DNA of 64,000 bases from an uncultured Jannaschia sp. (GTDB lineage Bacteria; Pseudomonadota; Alphaproteobacteria; Rhodobacterales; Rhodobacteraceae): positions 310,001-374,000 of the forward strand of contig CANLTZ010000002.1 in assembly GCA_947494145.1 (NCBI GenBank). Direction: 5' to 3'. Under the pieces are notes generated by a model. It did no database searches. It was not told the origin of the DNA and saw only the letters and a program-made list of their open reading frames with translations. Both the position numbers and the translations under genes were made by a program. How positions within the stretch are numbered: the stretch's first letter is position 1; the number at the start of each line of letters is the position of its first letter. Shown here in pieces: positions 1 through 10,867 of the stretch.

Positions 1-1056
1 ATCCCCGACACGGTGGGCTACACCGCGCCGGTGGAAAGCGCCGACCTGATCCGTCGGCTGATTGCCGAAGTACCCGGCGCCGAGGATGTCATCTTCGCCA
101 CCCATTGCCACAACGATCTGGGCATGGCGACGGCCAATTCGCTGGCCGCCGTGGAAGGCGGCGCCCGCCAGATCGAATGCACGATCAACGGCTTGGGGGA
201 ACGCGCGGGCAACACGGCACTGGAAGAGGTCGTCATGGCGCTCAAGGTGCGCGGCGACATCATGCCCTACACCACGGGGGTAGAGACCACCAAGCTGATG
301 GCTATTTCCCGTCGCGTGGCCGCGGTGTCGGGCTTCCCGGTCCAATTCAACAAGGCGATCGTCGGCAAGAACGCCTTCGCCCATGAATCGGGAATTCACC
401 AGGACGGCATGCTCAAGAACGCCGAGACATTCGAGATCATGCGGCCCGAAGATGTGGGCCTGTCAGAAACCTCGCTGGTGATGGGCAAACATTCGGGGCG
501 CGCGGCCCTGCGCTCCAAACTCAAAGAGCTGGGATATGATCTGGCCGACAATCAGCTGGCCGACGTTTTCGTGCGTTTCAAGGCCTTGGCCGACCGCAAG
601 AAGGAAATCTACGACGACGATCTGATCGCGCTGATGCAAGACGAAGAACGCACCGGCGAAGACCGCATCAAGGTGGACCGCGTTCGCGTTGTCTGCGGGA
701 CCGATGGTCCGCAAGAGGCGGAAATCACGCTGACCATCGACGGCGAAGCCCATTCCTCCGAGGCCACAGGCGACGGCCCCGTCGACGCGGCCTTCAACGC
801 GGTGAAGGCGCTGGTCCCGCACAAGGCGCGGTTGCAACTCTACCAGGTGTCGGCCGTGACCGAAGGCACCGATGCCCAGGCCACCGTGACCGTGCGGATG
901 GAGGAAGAAGGCCGCATCGTATCCGGACAATCGGCGGATACGGATACCGTGGTGTCCAGCGTTCGGGCCTATGTCAACGCGCTCAACCGTCTGTTGGTAC
1001 GGCGCGAAAAAGCGGGCAAGGATGCCCGGGAAATCAGCTACAAGGATGCGGGCTGA
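1..1056 (+). CDS. leuA: 2-isopropylmalate synthase, 3' part (5' end outside window)
   Basis: LeuA condenses acetyl-CoA with 2-oxoisovalerate, the first committed step of leucine synthesis in the cytoplasm. The reading frame is open from base 1, so the N-terminal part of the catalytic barrel lies outside the window and no start codon can be assigned. Visible HMGL-barrel motifs are HCHNDLG, NGLGERAGN and the flexible-loop segment GKNAFAHESGIHQDG, which carries metal- and substrate-binding residues of this family. After a linker, the last 130 or so residues form the LeuA dimer domain that binds leucine for feedback inhibition. Citramalate and homocitrate synthases share this architecture, but the motif set fits LeuA best. 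A near-perfect hairpin follows the stop codon. Confidence 0.95.
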   Translation: MPDTVGYTAPVESADLIRRLIAEVPGAEDVIFATHCHNDLGMATANSLAAVEGGARQIECTINGLGERAGNTALEEVVMALKVRGDIMPYTTGVETTKLMAISRRVAAVSGFPVQFNKAIVGKNAFAHESGIHQDGMLKNAETFEIMRPEDVGLSETSLVMGKHSGRAALRSKLKELGYDLADNQLADVFVRFKALADRKKEIYDDDLIALMQDEERTGEDRIKVDRVRVVCGTDGPQEAEITLTIDGEAHSSEATGDGPVDAAFNAVKALVPHKARLQLYQVSAVTEGTDAQATVTVRMEEEGRIVSGQSADTDTVVSSVRAYVNALNRLLVRREKAGKDAREISYKDAG

Positions 1057-1064
1057 CATGTATT

Positions 1065-1094
1065 TGCGGGGCGCGCGCCACCGCGCGGCCCGCA
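1065..1094 (+). terminator. Stem-loop downstream of leuA, possible terminator
   Basis: Twelve-base arms at 1065-1076 and 1083-1094 pair with a single mismatch around a 6-nt loop, starting 9 bp after the leuA stop. No run of T follows, so it may act in Rho-dependent termination or in protecting the mRNA 3' end rather than as an intrinsic terminator. Confidence 0.4.
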
Positions 1095-1207
1095 ACATAT
1101 CGGCTGGAACGACACGGTCGCGGTCGACGAGCCTTCCCTGCCGGTTTGTTTCGGTGCAGGCTTCCTTGATGTGTTCTTCATGAGTTGTTCGAAAGGGGCC
1201 TTCTTCC

Positions 1208-1800
1208 ATGGTGTTCAATATCGACTGGGGCTTCATCGGGCAGCTTGAAGGGGCCGGATTGACCACCGGTTATGTGCCCACCGACCGGGACGGCAGCGTG
1301 ATCGGGCAATCCGGGGTGACCATCGGCACTGGGTTCGATATCGGCCAGCACAGCGCCGCCGAGCTTGCGACCCTGTTCGGCGCAGATAGCGAAATCACCC
1401 GCCTTCTGACCCCGTATGTCGGCCTGAGAAGAGCAGCGGCGGTCACCGCATTGGAAGAGACCCCGCTGGAAGTGACCCGGGCGCAAGCCGATGAAATCGA
1501 CCGGGCGATCAAGGAAAGTAAAGCCACCCAGCTCGCCGGGCGCTATGACCGGGCTGTTGCGGCATCGAATAATCGCGCGCTTTTGCGGTTTCGGGCCTTG
1601 CCCCGCCGGGCGCAGACGGTGATCGCTTCGGTGTCGTTCCAATATGGCAACCTCGCGATCCGGACACCGTCTTTTTGGGGCCTGGTCGTCGCGCAAGATT
1701 GGGCAGGCAGCGTCGCCGAGTTGCGGGCATTCGGTGACCGCTACGGTCGGCGTCGGCGGTTGGAGGCGGATTACCTTGAACCCTTGGTCAAGGCGCGAAC

Positions 1801-1804
<4 letters not shown>
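1208..1804 (+). CDS. Pesticin/T4-lysozyme-type muramidase (198 aa)
   Basis: A likely peptidoglycan muramidase. The N-terminal segment carries E14, T38 and D44 (E14 in QLEGAG, T38 and D44 in GVTIGTGFDIG). This spacing (24 and 30 residues after the Glu) nearly matches the catalytic Glu/Thr/Asp triad I recall for the lysozyme domain of pesticin and is longer than in phage T4 lysozyme. The protein is one catalytic domain with no signal peptide or membrane segment, so export would need a holin-like, Sec-independent or secretion-system route. A GTGA overlap couples it to a gene for a secreted cysteine-rich protein. No holin, spanin or other phage gene is nearby. It could be a domesticated phage lysozyme, a cell-wall remodelling enzyme or an antibacterial effector; the fold is fairly sure, the role is not. 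Confidence 0.75.
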
Positions 1805-3529
<1,725 letters not shown>

Positions 3530-3539
3530 GGCACGGGGC

Positions 3540-4442
3540 ATGGCCCAGTCTCGATCCGGAGACGACATCTACCAACGCCCGCTGCGGCGTCTTTTCATCG
3601 CTCTGACATGCGTCGTTCTGGTGGCGCTTGTGCTGCTTTGGCGGATCGACAATCCCCGCGCGGAACGCATCCGCGCCGCCCTGGTGGACCGGATCGTGCC
3701 CAGTTTCGAATGGGCTTTGGCCCCGGTCACATGGACGGGCCGCCTGATTGAAGATTTCGAGGGCTATGCCCGCGTCTATGAGCAAAACCAGGAATTGCGC
3801 CGCGAATTGCAGCAGATGAAGGCCTGGCGCGAGGCGGCCATTCAGTTGGAACAGGAAAACGCGCGCTTGCTGGACCTTAACAACGTCCGCCTGTCGCCGG
3901 ACCTGACCTATGTGACGGGCGTGGTGCTGACCGATTCCGGCTCCCCCTTTCGCCGCTCGGTGCTGCTGAACATAGGGGCGGGGGATGGCATCCAGGATGG
4001 TTGGGCCGCCATGGATGGGCTGGGCCTGGTGGGGCGTATCGCGGGTGTGGGCGAACGCACGGCGCGTGTGATCCTTCTGACCGATGGCAACAGCCGCATT
4101 CCGGTGACCATCCAACCTTCGGGCAAGCGCGCCATCCTGGCGGGCGACACGACCGCGGCGCCTGTGCTCGAATTCGTGGAAAACCCCGAAGACGTGCGCG
4201 CGGGTGACCGCATCGTCACTTCGGGCGACGGCGGTGTCTTCCCCCCGGACCTGACGGTGGGCCAAGTCATCCGCGACGCCGATGGCCGTCTGCGCGTGCG
4301 GCTTTCGGCGGATACGCAGCGGCTGGAATATCTGCGCGTCCTGCGGACCCGCGAAGCTGCCGAGATCGAGACCAGCGGCACGCTCATCACGCCCGAACCC
4401 GGACCGGTTCAGGGTCCGCCACCCCCGCCGGGGGGCGGTTAG
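3540..4442 (+). CDS. mreC: Rod shape-determining protein MreC (300 aa)
   Basis: MreC is a bitopic periplasmic scaffold of the elongasome that links MreB/MreD to PBP2. One N-terminal membrane helix (about residues 17-36, LFIALTCVVLVALVLLW) is followed by a coiled coil (about 75-110, with EQNQELRRELQQM) and the beta-rich MreC domain. The C-terminus is unusually rich in proline and glycine (GPPPPPGGG), a flexible tail of unknown use. It starts 10 bp after mreB and ends 1 bp before mreD, so the three genes are surely co-transcribed. Confidence 0.96.
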   Translation: MAQSRSGDDIYQRPLRRLFIALTCVVLVALVLLWRIDNPRAERIRAALVDRIVPSFEWALAPVTWTGRLIEDFEGYARVYEQNQELRRELQQMKAWREAAIQLEQENARLLDLNNVRLSPDLTYVTGVVLTDSGSPFRRSVLLNIGAGDGIQDGWAAMDGLGLVGRIAGVGERTARVILLTDGNSRIPVTIQPSGKRAILAGDTTAAPVLEFVENPEDVRAGDRIVTSGDGGVFPPDLTVGQVIRDADGRLRVRLSADTQRLEYLRVLRTREAAEIETSGTLITPEPGPVQGPPPPPGGG

Positions 4443-4443
4443 C

Positions 4444-4971
4444 ATGGAGGGGCGGTCGGTCTGGTTCTACCGCCTCGTCTTCGCGGGCCTGGCGGCGCTG
4501 ATCCTGTTCTTCGCCCTTCTGCCATTCGGCGCGGGCGAGGGGGGTGTGCCGGGCCCCGAGCTGACCTTCTGCCTGCTGGCGGCCTGGGTGCTACGCCGCC
4601 CCGATTACGTGCCTGTCTGGCTTCTGGTGATCGTTCTCATCATCGATGACGCATTGTTGATGCGGCCCCTGGGGCTCTGGGCGTTGATCGTTTTGCTGGT
4701 CAGCGAATACCTCCGCCGCCGGGTCGATCACACCGAGGCATTGCCGTTTTGGTCAGAGGTGGGCTTGGTTTCGGGCTGCATCGTGGTTGCCTTCATCGCC
4801 AACCATGCCGTCCTTCTGCTGCTTCTGGCCGAGCCACCGCCCATCACGGGCCAGGCGCTCCACGCCCTTGCAACGATTGTCTTTTACCCCCCAACCGCCA
4901 TATTCTCCCAACTGATCGGGGTGAGGCGCCTTGCCCCGGGTGAATTGGATACCCTCGGGACGCGCGCCTGA
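4444..4971 (+). CDS. mreD: Rod shape-determining protein MreD (175 aa)
   Basis: An integral membrane protein of the elongasome with about five hydrophobic helices. The ATG at 4444 lies one base after the mreC stop and gives a normal MreD length; an upstream extension in the same frame would overlap mreC and looks non-coding. Sequence identity in this family is low, so the call rests on hydrophobic profile, size and operon position between mreC and pbp2. Confidence 0.93.
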   Translation: MEGRSVWFYRLVFAGLAALILFFALLPFGAGEGGVPGPELTFCLLAAWVLRRPDYVPVWLLVIVLIIDDALLMRPLGLWALIVLLVSEYLRRRVDHTEALPFWSEVGLVSGCIVVAFIANHAVLLLLLAEPPPITGQALHALATIVFYPPTAIFSQLIGVRRLAPGELDTLGTRA

Positions 4972-5000
4972 CGCAGGGGCATGCGCGAAATGGACCACCA

Positions 5001-6941
5001 ATGAAACGCAACGTGCAGGAAATGACGCTTTCGTCCCGCAACATCACCAGACGGGCCTTGGTGATGGGCGGGCTGCAATTGGGCTTCGGCGCGCTTCTTG
5101 TGGCGCGGATGCAGCATCTGCAGGTGGATCAGGCCAAGGAATTCCTGATGCTGGCCGAAGAAAACCGTATCAAGGTGCGGCTTCTGGCACCGGCCCGCGG
5201 CATTATCTACGACCGGAGGGGCGTGGAGCTTGCGGGCAATGAACAGATCTATCGCGTCTCCATGATCCGCGAAGATGCCGATGACGTGGATCAGGTTATT
5301 GCCAATCTGCGCGGCCTCGTCCGGCTGGACGAAGACACGTTGCAGCGGGCTTTGCGCGAAATGGACCGCCGCCCCCACCAATCGGTAACACTGGCCGACC
5401 GGCTGTCTTGGGAAGAGCTATCGACCATCGCGGTCAACGTACCCGCTTTGCCGGGCATCACACCCGAAGTCGGGCTGAGCCGTGTCTACCCGATGGGGCA
5501 GGATTATGCCCATGTGGTGGGCTATGTCGGCCGCGTGTCGGAAAAGGACATCGCTGAGGCGGAAGAACCGGACCCCTTGCTGCAAACCCCGCAATTCCAG
5601 ATCGGCAAGATCGGCGCGGAACGGCGGCTAGAAGGGGTGCTGCGGGGCAAAGCAGGCTCGCGCCGGGTGGAACAGAACGCCGCCGGTCGCATCATGCGCG
5701 AGTTGGGCCGGACAGAGGGGACGTCAGGCAAAGATGTGCAACTGACCATCGATGCCGGACTTCAGAACTTCACCCAGGCCCGGTTAGGCACCGAAAGCGC
5801 CAGTGCCGTGGTGATGGATGTGCGCAACGGCGATGTCCTCGCTGCCGTGTCGTCCCCCAGCTACGACCCGAACCTATTCGTGTCGGGCATCAGCGTGCCC
5901 GACTACGCCGTCCTGCGGGACAACGATCACCGGCCGCTTCACAACAAGATCGTGCAGGGCCTCTATCCGCCCGGCTCCACCTATAAGATGGTGACGCTGC
6001 TGGCCGCCCTGGAAGCGGGTGAAATCAGCCCCGGCGAAACCATCTGGTGCGGCGGCCATACCACTGTATCGAACCGCCGCTTCCATTGCTGGAAGCGCGG
6101 CGGCCACGGTTGGGTCGATCTGGCAAAATCCCTGCGCGAAAGCTGCGACGTCTATTACTACGACCTCGCGCAGCGCACCGGCATCGACAATATCGCCGCC
6201 ATGTCCAAGAAACTTGGACTGGGTGTCGCCCACGATATCGAAATGACCAGCGTGTCCAGCGGTCTGATCCCCACGCGCCAGTGGAAGCGGGACCGGCGGG
6301 GCGAATCCTGGGTGATCGGCGACAGCCTCAACGCCTCCATCGGGCAGGGCTTCGTGCTGACCTCGCCGCTGCAACTGGCGGTGATGACGGCGCGCCTTGC
6401 TTCGGGCCTTGAGGTCGTACCGCGGCTCGTGCGCTCCGTCGATGGGGAAATGCGGCCCTCGGGCGTGAAGGGCCCGCTGGACTTGCCGCGGTCCTGGTTG
6501 GATATGACCCGCGACGCCATGTACCAGGTCGTCAACGCGCGCGGGGGGACTGCCGGACGGTCCCGCTTCGAACTGGCAGGGGTGAAGTGGGCGGGTAAGA
6601 CCGGCACAAGCCAGGTACGGAATATCACCCGCGAAGAACGCGCCCGCGGCGTCTTCCGCAACGAAGACCTTCCTTGGGAACGTCGCGACCATGCCCTTTA
6701 CGTGGGCTATGCGCCCTATGTGGACCCGAAATACGCCATTTCCGTCGTTGTCGAACATGGTGGCGGCGGCTCGCGCGCAGCGGCGCCCGTGGCCCGAGAC
6801 ATCATGCTTTACGCGCTCCATGGCGGGATCCCCCCGTTGGAGGCCTATCCGTCGAACCAACGCCCCGAGATCGAAGAACTCTTCGCCTCCATGCCGCTTG
6901 ACCCGCGGGTCCATCGCACCACCGAGGTGTCCGAGGCGTGA
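5001..6941 (+). CDS. mrdA: Penicillin-binding protein 2, peptidoglycan transpeptidase (646 aa)
   Basis: PBP2 cross-links peptidoglycan during lateral wall growth together with RodA. A short cytoplasmic tail and one membrane anchor (about residues 20-38) precede the PBP dimerisation domain and the transpeptidase domain. The three active-site motifs are present: S326-T-Y-K329 (catalytic serine), S381-C-D383, and K533-T-G535. An ATG seven codons downstream is an alternative start. The stop codon overlaps the rodA start (GTGA), which would couple synthesis of the transpeptidase to that of its glycosyltransferase partner. Length is normal for the family. Confidence 0.97.
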   Translation: MKRNVQEMTLSSRNITRRALVMGGLQLGFGALLVARMQHLQVDQAKEFLMLAEENRIKVRLLAPARGIIYDRRGVELAGNEQIYRVSMIREDADDVDQVIANLRGLVRLDEDTLQRALREMDRRPHQSVTLADRLSWEELSTIAVNVPALPGITPEVGLSRVYPMGQDYAHVVGYVGRVSEKDIAEAEEPDPLLQTPQFQIGKIGAERRLEGVLRGKAGSRRVEQNAAGRIMRELGRTEGTSGKDVQLTIDAGLQNFTQARLGTESASAVVMDVRNGDVLAAVSSPSYDPNLFVSGISVPDYAVLRDNDHRPLHNKIVQGLYPPGSTYKMVTLLAALEAGEISPGETIWCGGHTTVSNRRFHCWKRGGHGWVDLAKSLRESCDVYYYDLAQRTGIDNIAAMSKKLGLGVAHDIEMTSVSSGLIPTRQWKRDRRGESWVIGDSLNASIGQGFVLTSPLQLAVMTARLASGLEVVPRLVRSVDGEMRPSGVKGPLDLPRSWLDMTRDAMYQVVNARGGTAGRSRFELAGVKWAGKTGTSQVRNITREERARGVFRNEDLPWERRDHALYVGYAPYVDPKYAISVVVEHGGGGSRAAAPVARDIMLYALHGGIPPLEAYPSNQRPEIEELFASMPLDPRVHRTTEVSEA

Positions 6942-8104
6942 GCTACCTTGAATACAACGTCGCCCGTGTTCCCGCCGGGCTTCATAAGGTGCTGGCACTC
7001 AACTGGGCGCTTGTCCTGCTGGTCAGCGCGGTGTCCTGCATCGGCTTTCTGGTGCTTTATTCCGTGGCAGGCGGCGATTGGCGCTGGGCTGAGCCGCAGA
7101 TGGAACGCTTTGTTCTGGGCCTTGCCGTCATGTTCACCGTGGCCATGGTGCCCATCTGGTTTTGGCGCAACGTCTCGGCGCTGATGTACGGGATGACGCT
7201 GCTACTGTTGGTGGCGGTGGAATTCATCGGTTCCACCGGGGGCGGGGCGCAGCGTTGGATTGACCTGGGCTTCATCCGCCTGCAGCCATCGGAATTGATG
7301 AAGGTCACGCTGGTGATGATGCTCGCGGCCTATTACGACTGGTTGCCCGCCAGTAAGGTCAGTCGCCCGCAATGGGTTCTGGTGCCTGTCCTTCTGATCA
7401 TCCTTCCGGTCTTCCTGGTCATCAAGCAGCCTGATCTGGGCACCTCTATCTTGCTGTTGACGGGGGGCGGAGCCGTGATGTTCCTGGCGGGCGTCCACTG
7501 GGCCTATTTCGCCACCGTCATCGCATCTGGCGTCGGGTTGGTTACCGCTGTTCTGAAGTCCCGCGGGACGGATTGGCAGTTGATCCAGGATTACCAATAT
7601 CGACGCATCGACACCTTTCTCGACCCTGAAAGCGACCCGCTGGGGGCGGGGTACCACATCACCCAGTCAAAGATTGCGCTGGGCTCGGGCGGTTGGACGG
7701 GAAAGGGGTTCATGCAGGGCACGCAGGCGCGACTGAACTTCCTGCCGGAAAAACACACCGACTTCATATTCACGACCCTGGCTGAGGAATTCGGCCTTGT
7801 GGGGGGCCTGTCGCTGCTGGCCCTTTACCTGTTGATCATCGCGTTCTGCGTGATTTCCGCCCTGCGCAACAAGGACCGCTACGCGTCGCTGGTGACGCTG
7901 GGCATCGCGGTGGCGTTCTTTCTGTTCTTCGCTGTGAACATGTCCATGGTCATGGGCATGGCGCCGGTGGTGGGCGTGCCATTGCCGTTGGTCAGTTACG
8001 GGGGGTCGGCCATGCTGGTGCTGATGTTGGCCTTCGGCATCGTGCAATCCGCCCATGTCCACCGCCCCCGCGCGGCGGGCGAAGGGCGCTTGCTGCGGCG
8101 CTGA
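6938..8104 (+). CDS. rodA: Peptidoglycan glycosyltransferase RodA (388 aa)
   Basis: RodA is a SEDS-family polymerase that makes glycan strands from lipid II for cell elongation. About ten hydrophobic segments are visible, together with the SEDS signature near the C-terminus (GVPLPLVSYGGSAM) and the EKHTDFIF motif. It starts with GTG inside the pbp2 stop codon. FtsW is the close paralogue, but neighbourhood with mreBCD and pbp2 identifies RodA. It is the last gene of the rod-shape operon; no clear terminator follows in the 96-bp gap. Confidence 0.96.
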   Translation: MSYLEYNVARVPAGLHKVLALNWALVLLVSAVSCIGFLVLYSVAGGDWRWAEPQMERFVLGLAVMFTVAMVPIWFWRNVSALMYGMTLLLLVAVEFIGSTGGGAQRWIDLGFIRLQPSELMKVTLVMMLAAYYDWLPASKVSRPQWVLVPVLLIILPVFLVIKQPDLGTSILLLTGGGAVMFLAGVHWAYFATVIASGVGLVTAVLKSRGTDWQLIQDYQYRRIDTFLDPESDPLGAGYHITQSKIALGSGGWTGKGFMQGTQARLNFLPEKHTDFIFTTLAEEFGLVGGLSLLALYLLIIAFCVISALRNKDRYASLVTLGIAVAFFLFFAVNMSMVMGMAPVVGVPLPLVSYGGSAMLVLMLAFGIVQSAHVHRPRAAGEGRLLRR

Positions 8105-8200
8105 AAGTTGCCGTTGCGAACGGGTACTGTGCGCTGATCGCGGTTTTGCCCCGCGGGTTGCCGCCTATCTGTGCTCCAAAGCAGATCAAGGAGCGATCCC

Positions 8201-9115
8201 ATGACCAAGCACATCACCGGCCTGCACCATGTCACGGCCATTTCCGGGCCGCCCCAGGCCAATGTGGATTTCTTCACTAAGCTGATGGATCAGCGCTTGG
8301 TGAAGAAGACCGTGAACTTCGATGACCCGGGCACCTATCACCTTTACTACGGCAACCAGACCGCCGATCCCGGCACCATCCTGACCTTCTTTCCATTCGT
8401 GGGTGCCGCCCCCGGTCGGCCTGGGCCTGGCATGGCCTCGGCCTATGCTTATTCCGTGGGGGAGGGGGCCTTTGCCGATGTCGTCGCTGACATGCGTAAC
8501 AGGGGGGGCCGCATTTCTGACCCTGAAGAGCGTTTCGGCCAGCAGGTCGCCACGGTGACCGACCCCGATGGGGCCTCCGTCGAATTGGTGGCCGAGCCCG
8601 GCAACCATGGCCCGGCAGAGGGTGGCTTTCATTCTACCACGCTCTGGCTTGACGATCTGGGCGCGACCCAGCGGCTTCTGGTGGATCATATGGGCTATGA
8701 AGAGGCGGGTCATGACGCCGATGACGGTGCCGAACGTCTGCGCCTACGCGCGCCGGGCGATGCCCGTGGCACTGTGGTTGACCTCTATCGCCGTGACGGT
8801 GCGGCACGCGGTGTGCAAGGTTCGGGGACCATCCACCACGTGGCGTTCCGTGCCATGGATGATGCCGATCAGCTTGATTGGCGGGAGCGGATGATGGCGG
8901 CGGGCATGCAGGTCACCCCGGTGATCGACCGCCAGTACTTCAATGCCATCTATTTCCGCGAACCCGGCGGCGTCCTGTTCGAGATCGCCACCGACCCGCC
9001 CGGCTTCACCCGGGATGAACCGCTGGAAACCCTGGGCGAGGCGCTGAAACTGCCCGACCAGTATGAGCCGATCCGTGACCGGATCGAACAGGCGCTGCCG
9101 CGGTTGAGCGCATGA
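8201..9115 (+). CDS. Ring-cleaving dioxygenase, VOC family, MhqO-like (304 aa)
   Basis: A two-module vicinal-oxygen-chelate (glyoxalase-fold) protein of the extradiol dioxygenase type, expected to bind one metal ion. Each half opens with a characteristic segment: LHHVTAISG at the N-terminus and FHSTTLWLDD in the middle, followed by IHHVAFRAMD and the C-terminal Glu in LFEIATDPPGF. The ATG at 8201 is chosen because AAGGAGCG lies 5 nt upstream. It overlaps the next gene, an alpha/beta hydrolase, by ATGA. This pair matches the Bacillus mhqO/mhqD arrangement used against hydroquinones and other reactive electrophiles; the true substrate is not known here. Confidence 0.88.
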   Translation: MTKHITGLHHVTAISGPPQANVDFFTKLMDQRLVKKTVNFDDPGTYHLYYGNQTADPGTILTFFPFVGAAPGRPGPGMASAYAYSVGEGAFADVVADMRNRGGRISDPEERFGQQVATVTDPDGASVELVAEPGNHGPAEGGFHSTTLWLDDLGATQRLLVDHMGYEEAGHDADDGAERLRLRAPGDARGTVVDLYRRDGAARGVQGSGTIHHVAFRAMDDADQLDWRERMMAAGMQVTPVIDRQYFNAIYFREPGGVLFEIATDPPGFTRDEPLETLGEALKLPDQYEPIRDRIEQALPRLSA

Positions 9116-9720
9116 AGGGCCTCGTCTTGATCCACGGGCGCGGCGGGTCGGCGCGGGACATGCTGTCCCTCGTCGGCCCGCTGGGCGCCGGTGATCTGAC
9201 GGTCGCCGCGCCCGAGGCGCCAGGGCGGTCGTGGTGGCCCAGTTCGTTCCTGGCGCCCATGGCGCAGATGGAGGCGCCGCTTGCCGCGGGCCTTGAGGCC
9301 GTGGACGGTGCCATGACCTCGATGGGCCTGCCCCGCGACCAGATCGCCATCTTGGGCTTCAGCCAAGGCGCTTGCCTGGCCCTGGAATACGGCGCGCGCC
9401 ATGGCGCGGGGCTGGGTGCGGTGATCGGGCTTTCCGGGGGGCTGGTCGGTTCGGGTGAGGGGATGGGCGCGCTGCAAGACGCCCTCTATGGCCATGCAGA
9501 TAAACGGTTTGACTATGCGGGGGACCTGACCGGCCTGCCGGTTCTGGTCACCTGCCACAGCCAGGACCCGCATATCCCGATCAAGCGCGCCCGCGACAGT
9601 GTTGAGGTTTTCGGCGGGCTCAACGCCAAGGCAACGCTCATCGAGCATCCGGGCCCTGGGCATCAACCCATGCCCGATGGGATTTCGGCGGCCCGGGCGC
9701 TGCTTCGCCCGGTAGGGTAA
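9112..9720 (+). CDS. Alpha/beta hydrolase, phospholipase/carboxylesterase type (202 aa)
   Basis: A single-domain cytoplasmic serine hydrolase of the small carboxylesterase/phospholipase group, related to MhqD. The catalytic triad can be placed at S84 (GFSQG nucleophile elbow), D152 (HSQDPHIP) and H184 (GPGHQP). There is no signal peptide. The start overlaps the stop of the dioxygenase gene by 4 bp, so the two are co-translated. A strong bidirectional hairpin follows at 9791. Confidence 0.9.
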   Translation: MKGLVLIHGRGGSARDMLSLVGPLGAGDLTVAAPEAPGRSWWPSSFLAPMAQMEAPLAAGLEAVDGAMTSMGLPRDQIAILGFSQGACLALEYGARHGAGLGAVIGLSGGLVGSGEGMGALQDALYGHADKRFDYAGDLTGLPVLVTCHSQDPHIPIKRARDSVEVFGGLNAKATLIEHPGPGHQPMPDGISAARALLRPVG

Positions 9721-9790
9721 CGGGGACCCAGCAAGCGTGGCCGGCTTTGGCCAAAGCTGCTGCCGGAAGTCTCCGAATGCTGAACAGAAA

Positions 9791-9816
9791 ACGGGCCGCC
9801 CCGAAGGACGGCCCGT
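9791..9816. terminator. Bidirectional Rho-independent terminator
   Basis: Perfect 8-bp arms ACGGGCCG and CGGCCCGT (9791-9798 and 9809-9816) sit between two converging genes, with AAA before and TT after. It should stop transcription of the hydrolase gene from the left and of the Bax-inhibitor gene from the right. Confidence 0.8.
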
Positions 9817-9839
9817 TCTAACTCAAAGTCCGATCAGGA

Positions 9840-10625
9840 TTATTCTTGCTGACCCATGAACATCAGCAGGAACTGGAACATGTTCAGGAAGCTGATGTAG
9901 AGGCTCAGCGCGCCATCGGACGCCGCCTTATCCAACCATTCCTGATCGCCGTGGACCGCGTGGGCCACATAGGTGTTCTTAATGTCCTGCGTGTAGAACG
10001 CCGTCAGACCCGCGAAGATCAGCACGCCAATGGCCGAGATTGCCATCATCATCGGGCCGGATTGCAGGAACAAATTCACGACCATCGCCAGCAGCAGACC
10101 GATCACGCCCATAATCAGGAACGTGCCCATTCCGCTCAGGTCTTTCTTCGTCGTGTAGCCGTAAAGGCTGAGCGCGGCGAAGGCGATTGCAGTGATCAGG
10201 AACGTTTGCACAATCGACGCGCCGGTGAAGACCAGGAAGATTGAGCTCATCGACAAGCCCATGGCCGCCGCGAAAGCGAAGAAGCCAAACTGAACCGTCG
10301 CGGCTGAGCCACGGCGCATCAGGGCGCCCCACCCAAACAGCAGGAAGGCGAGCGGTGCAAACATGATGACCCAGCGAAGCGGCGTCGCGTAGATCGCATT
10401 GCCCAGGCCCGTCAGGTACTGGCCTTCGCGCAACATGGCCGTTGCGCCACTTGGGTCGGACGTGACGGACAGACCCGCGATCGCCCAAGCGGCCGCGGCG
10501 GTAATCAGCATGCCCACGGACATCGTGCCGTAGACCTTGTTCATATGGGCGCGAAGGCCCTGATCGATCTCTGCGGCGCGGGCGCCGGAAACCGTGCCGG
10601 TCCGCAGGGCGTCGAATTCAGCCAT
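9840..10625 (-). CDS. Bax inhibitor-1/YccA family membrane protein (261 aa)
   Basis: A polytopic inner-membrane protein of the BI-1/TMBIM family with about seven helices after a polar N-terminal 30 residues. Bacterial members are proposed pH-gated calcium leak channels, and some interact with HflKC/FtsH; the role in this organism is unknown. The sequence contains family features such as a DGALSLYISFLNMFQFLL C-terminal segment. A strong ribosome-binding site (GGAGGAG) lies 5 nt before the ATG. It is divergent from a LysR regulator gene 240 bp away and converges on the hydrolase gene across a shared terminator. Confidence 0.93.
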   Translation of the reverse strand: MAEFDALRTGTVSGARAAEIDQGLRAHMNKVYGTMSVGMLITAAAAWAIAGLSVTSDPSGATAMLREGQYLTGLGNAIYATPLRWVIMFAPLAFLLFGWGALMRRGSAATVQFGFFAFAAAMGLSMSSIFLVFTGASIVQTFLITAIAFAALSLYGYTTKKDLSGMGTFLIMGVIGLLLAMVVNLFLQSGPMMMAISAIGVLIFAGLTAFYTQDIKNTYVAHAVHGDQEWLDKAASDGALSLYISFLNMFQFLLMFMGQQE

Positions 10626-10867
10626 GAGACTCCTCCAAGGGAATAAAAAAGGATGGGGCTCTCACCCCTCGCGATTGAATATCGGCGCAGATCAAGGCCT
10701 TTTCAAGCGGCCATTATGGCCACATCGCCGCATTTCGATTGATTTTCTCTATCGCAGCAACGCAGGCTTTCACCCAAACTCATGCCGGTTCGTGATGTGT
10801 CTTATCATAACCATCAATTTCCAAAATGAGTGCGGCGCTGCTAGCTTAATCCGTGAAAGGATAGCCC

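Noticed and set aside
463-1266. Long open frame on the minus strand opposite leuA
   Set aside because: It is the antisense of a clearly recognised coding frame, with His/Arg/Ala-rich translation and no family motif. Many such antisense frames occur in high-G+C DNA.
10640-10670. GGGGTGAGAGCCCC followed by T-rich DNA on the minus strand upstream of the Bax-inhibitor gene, considered as an attenuator
   Set aside because: The stem is only 4 bp, too weak to call.
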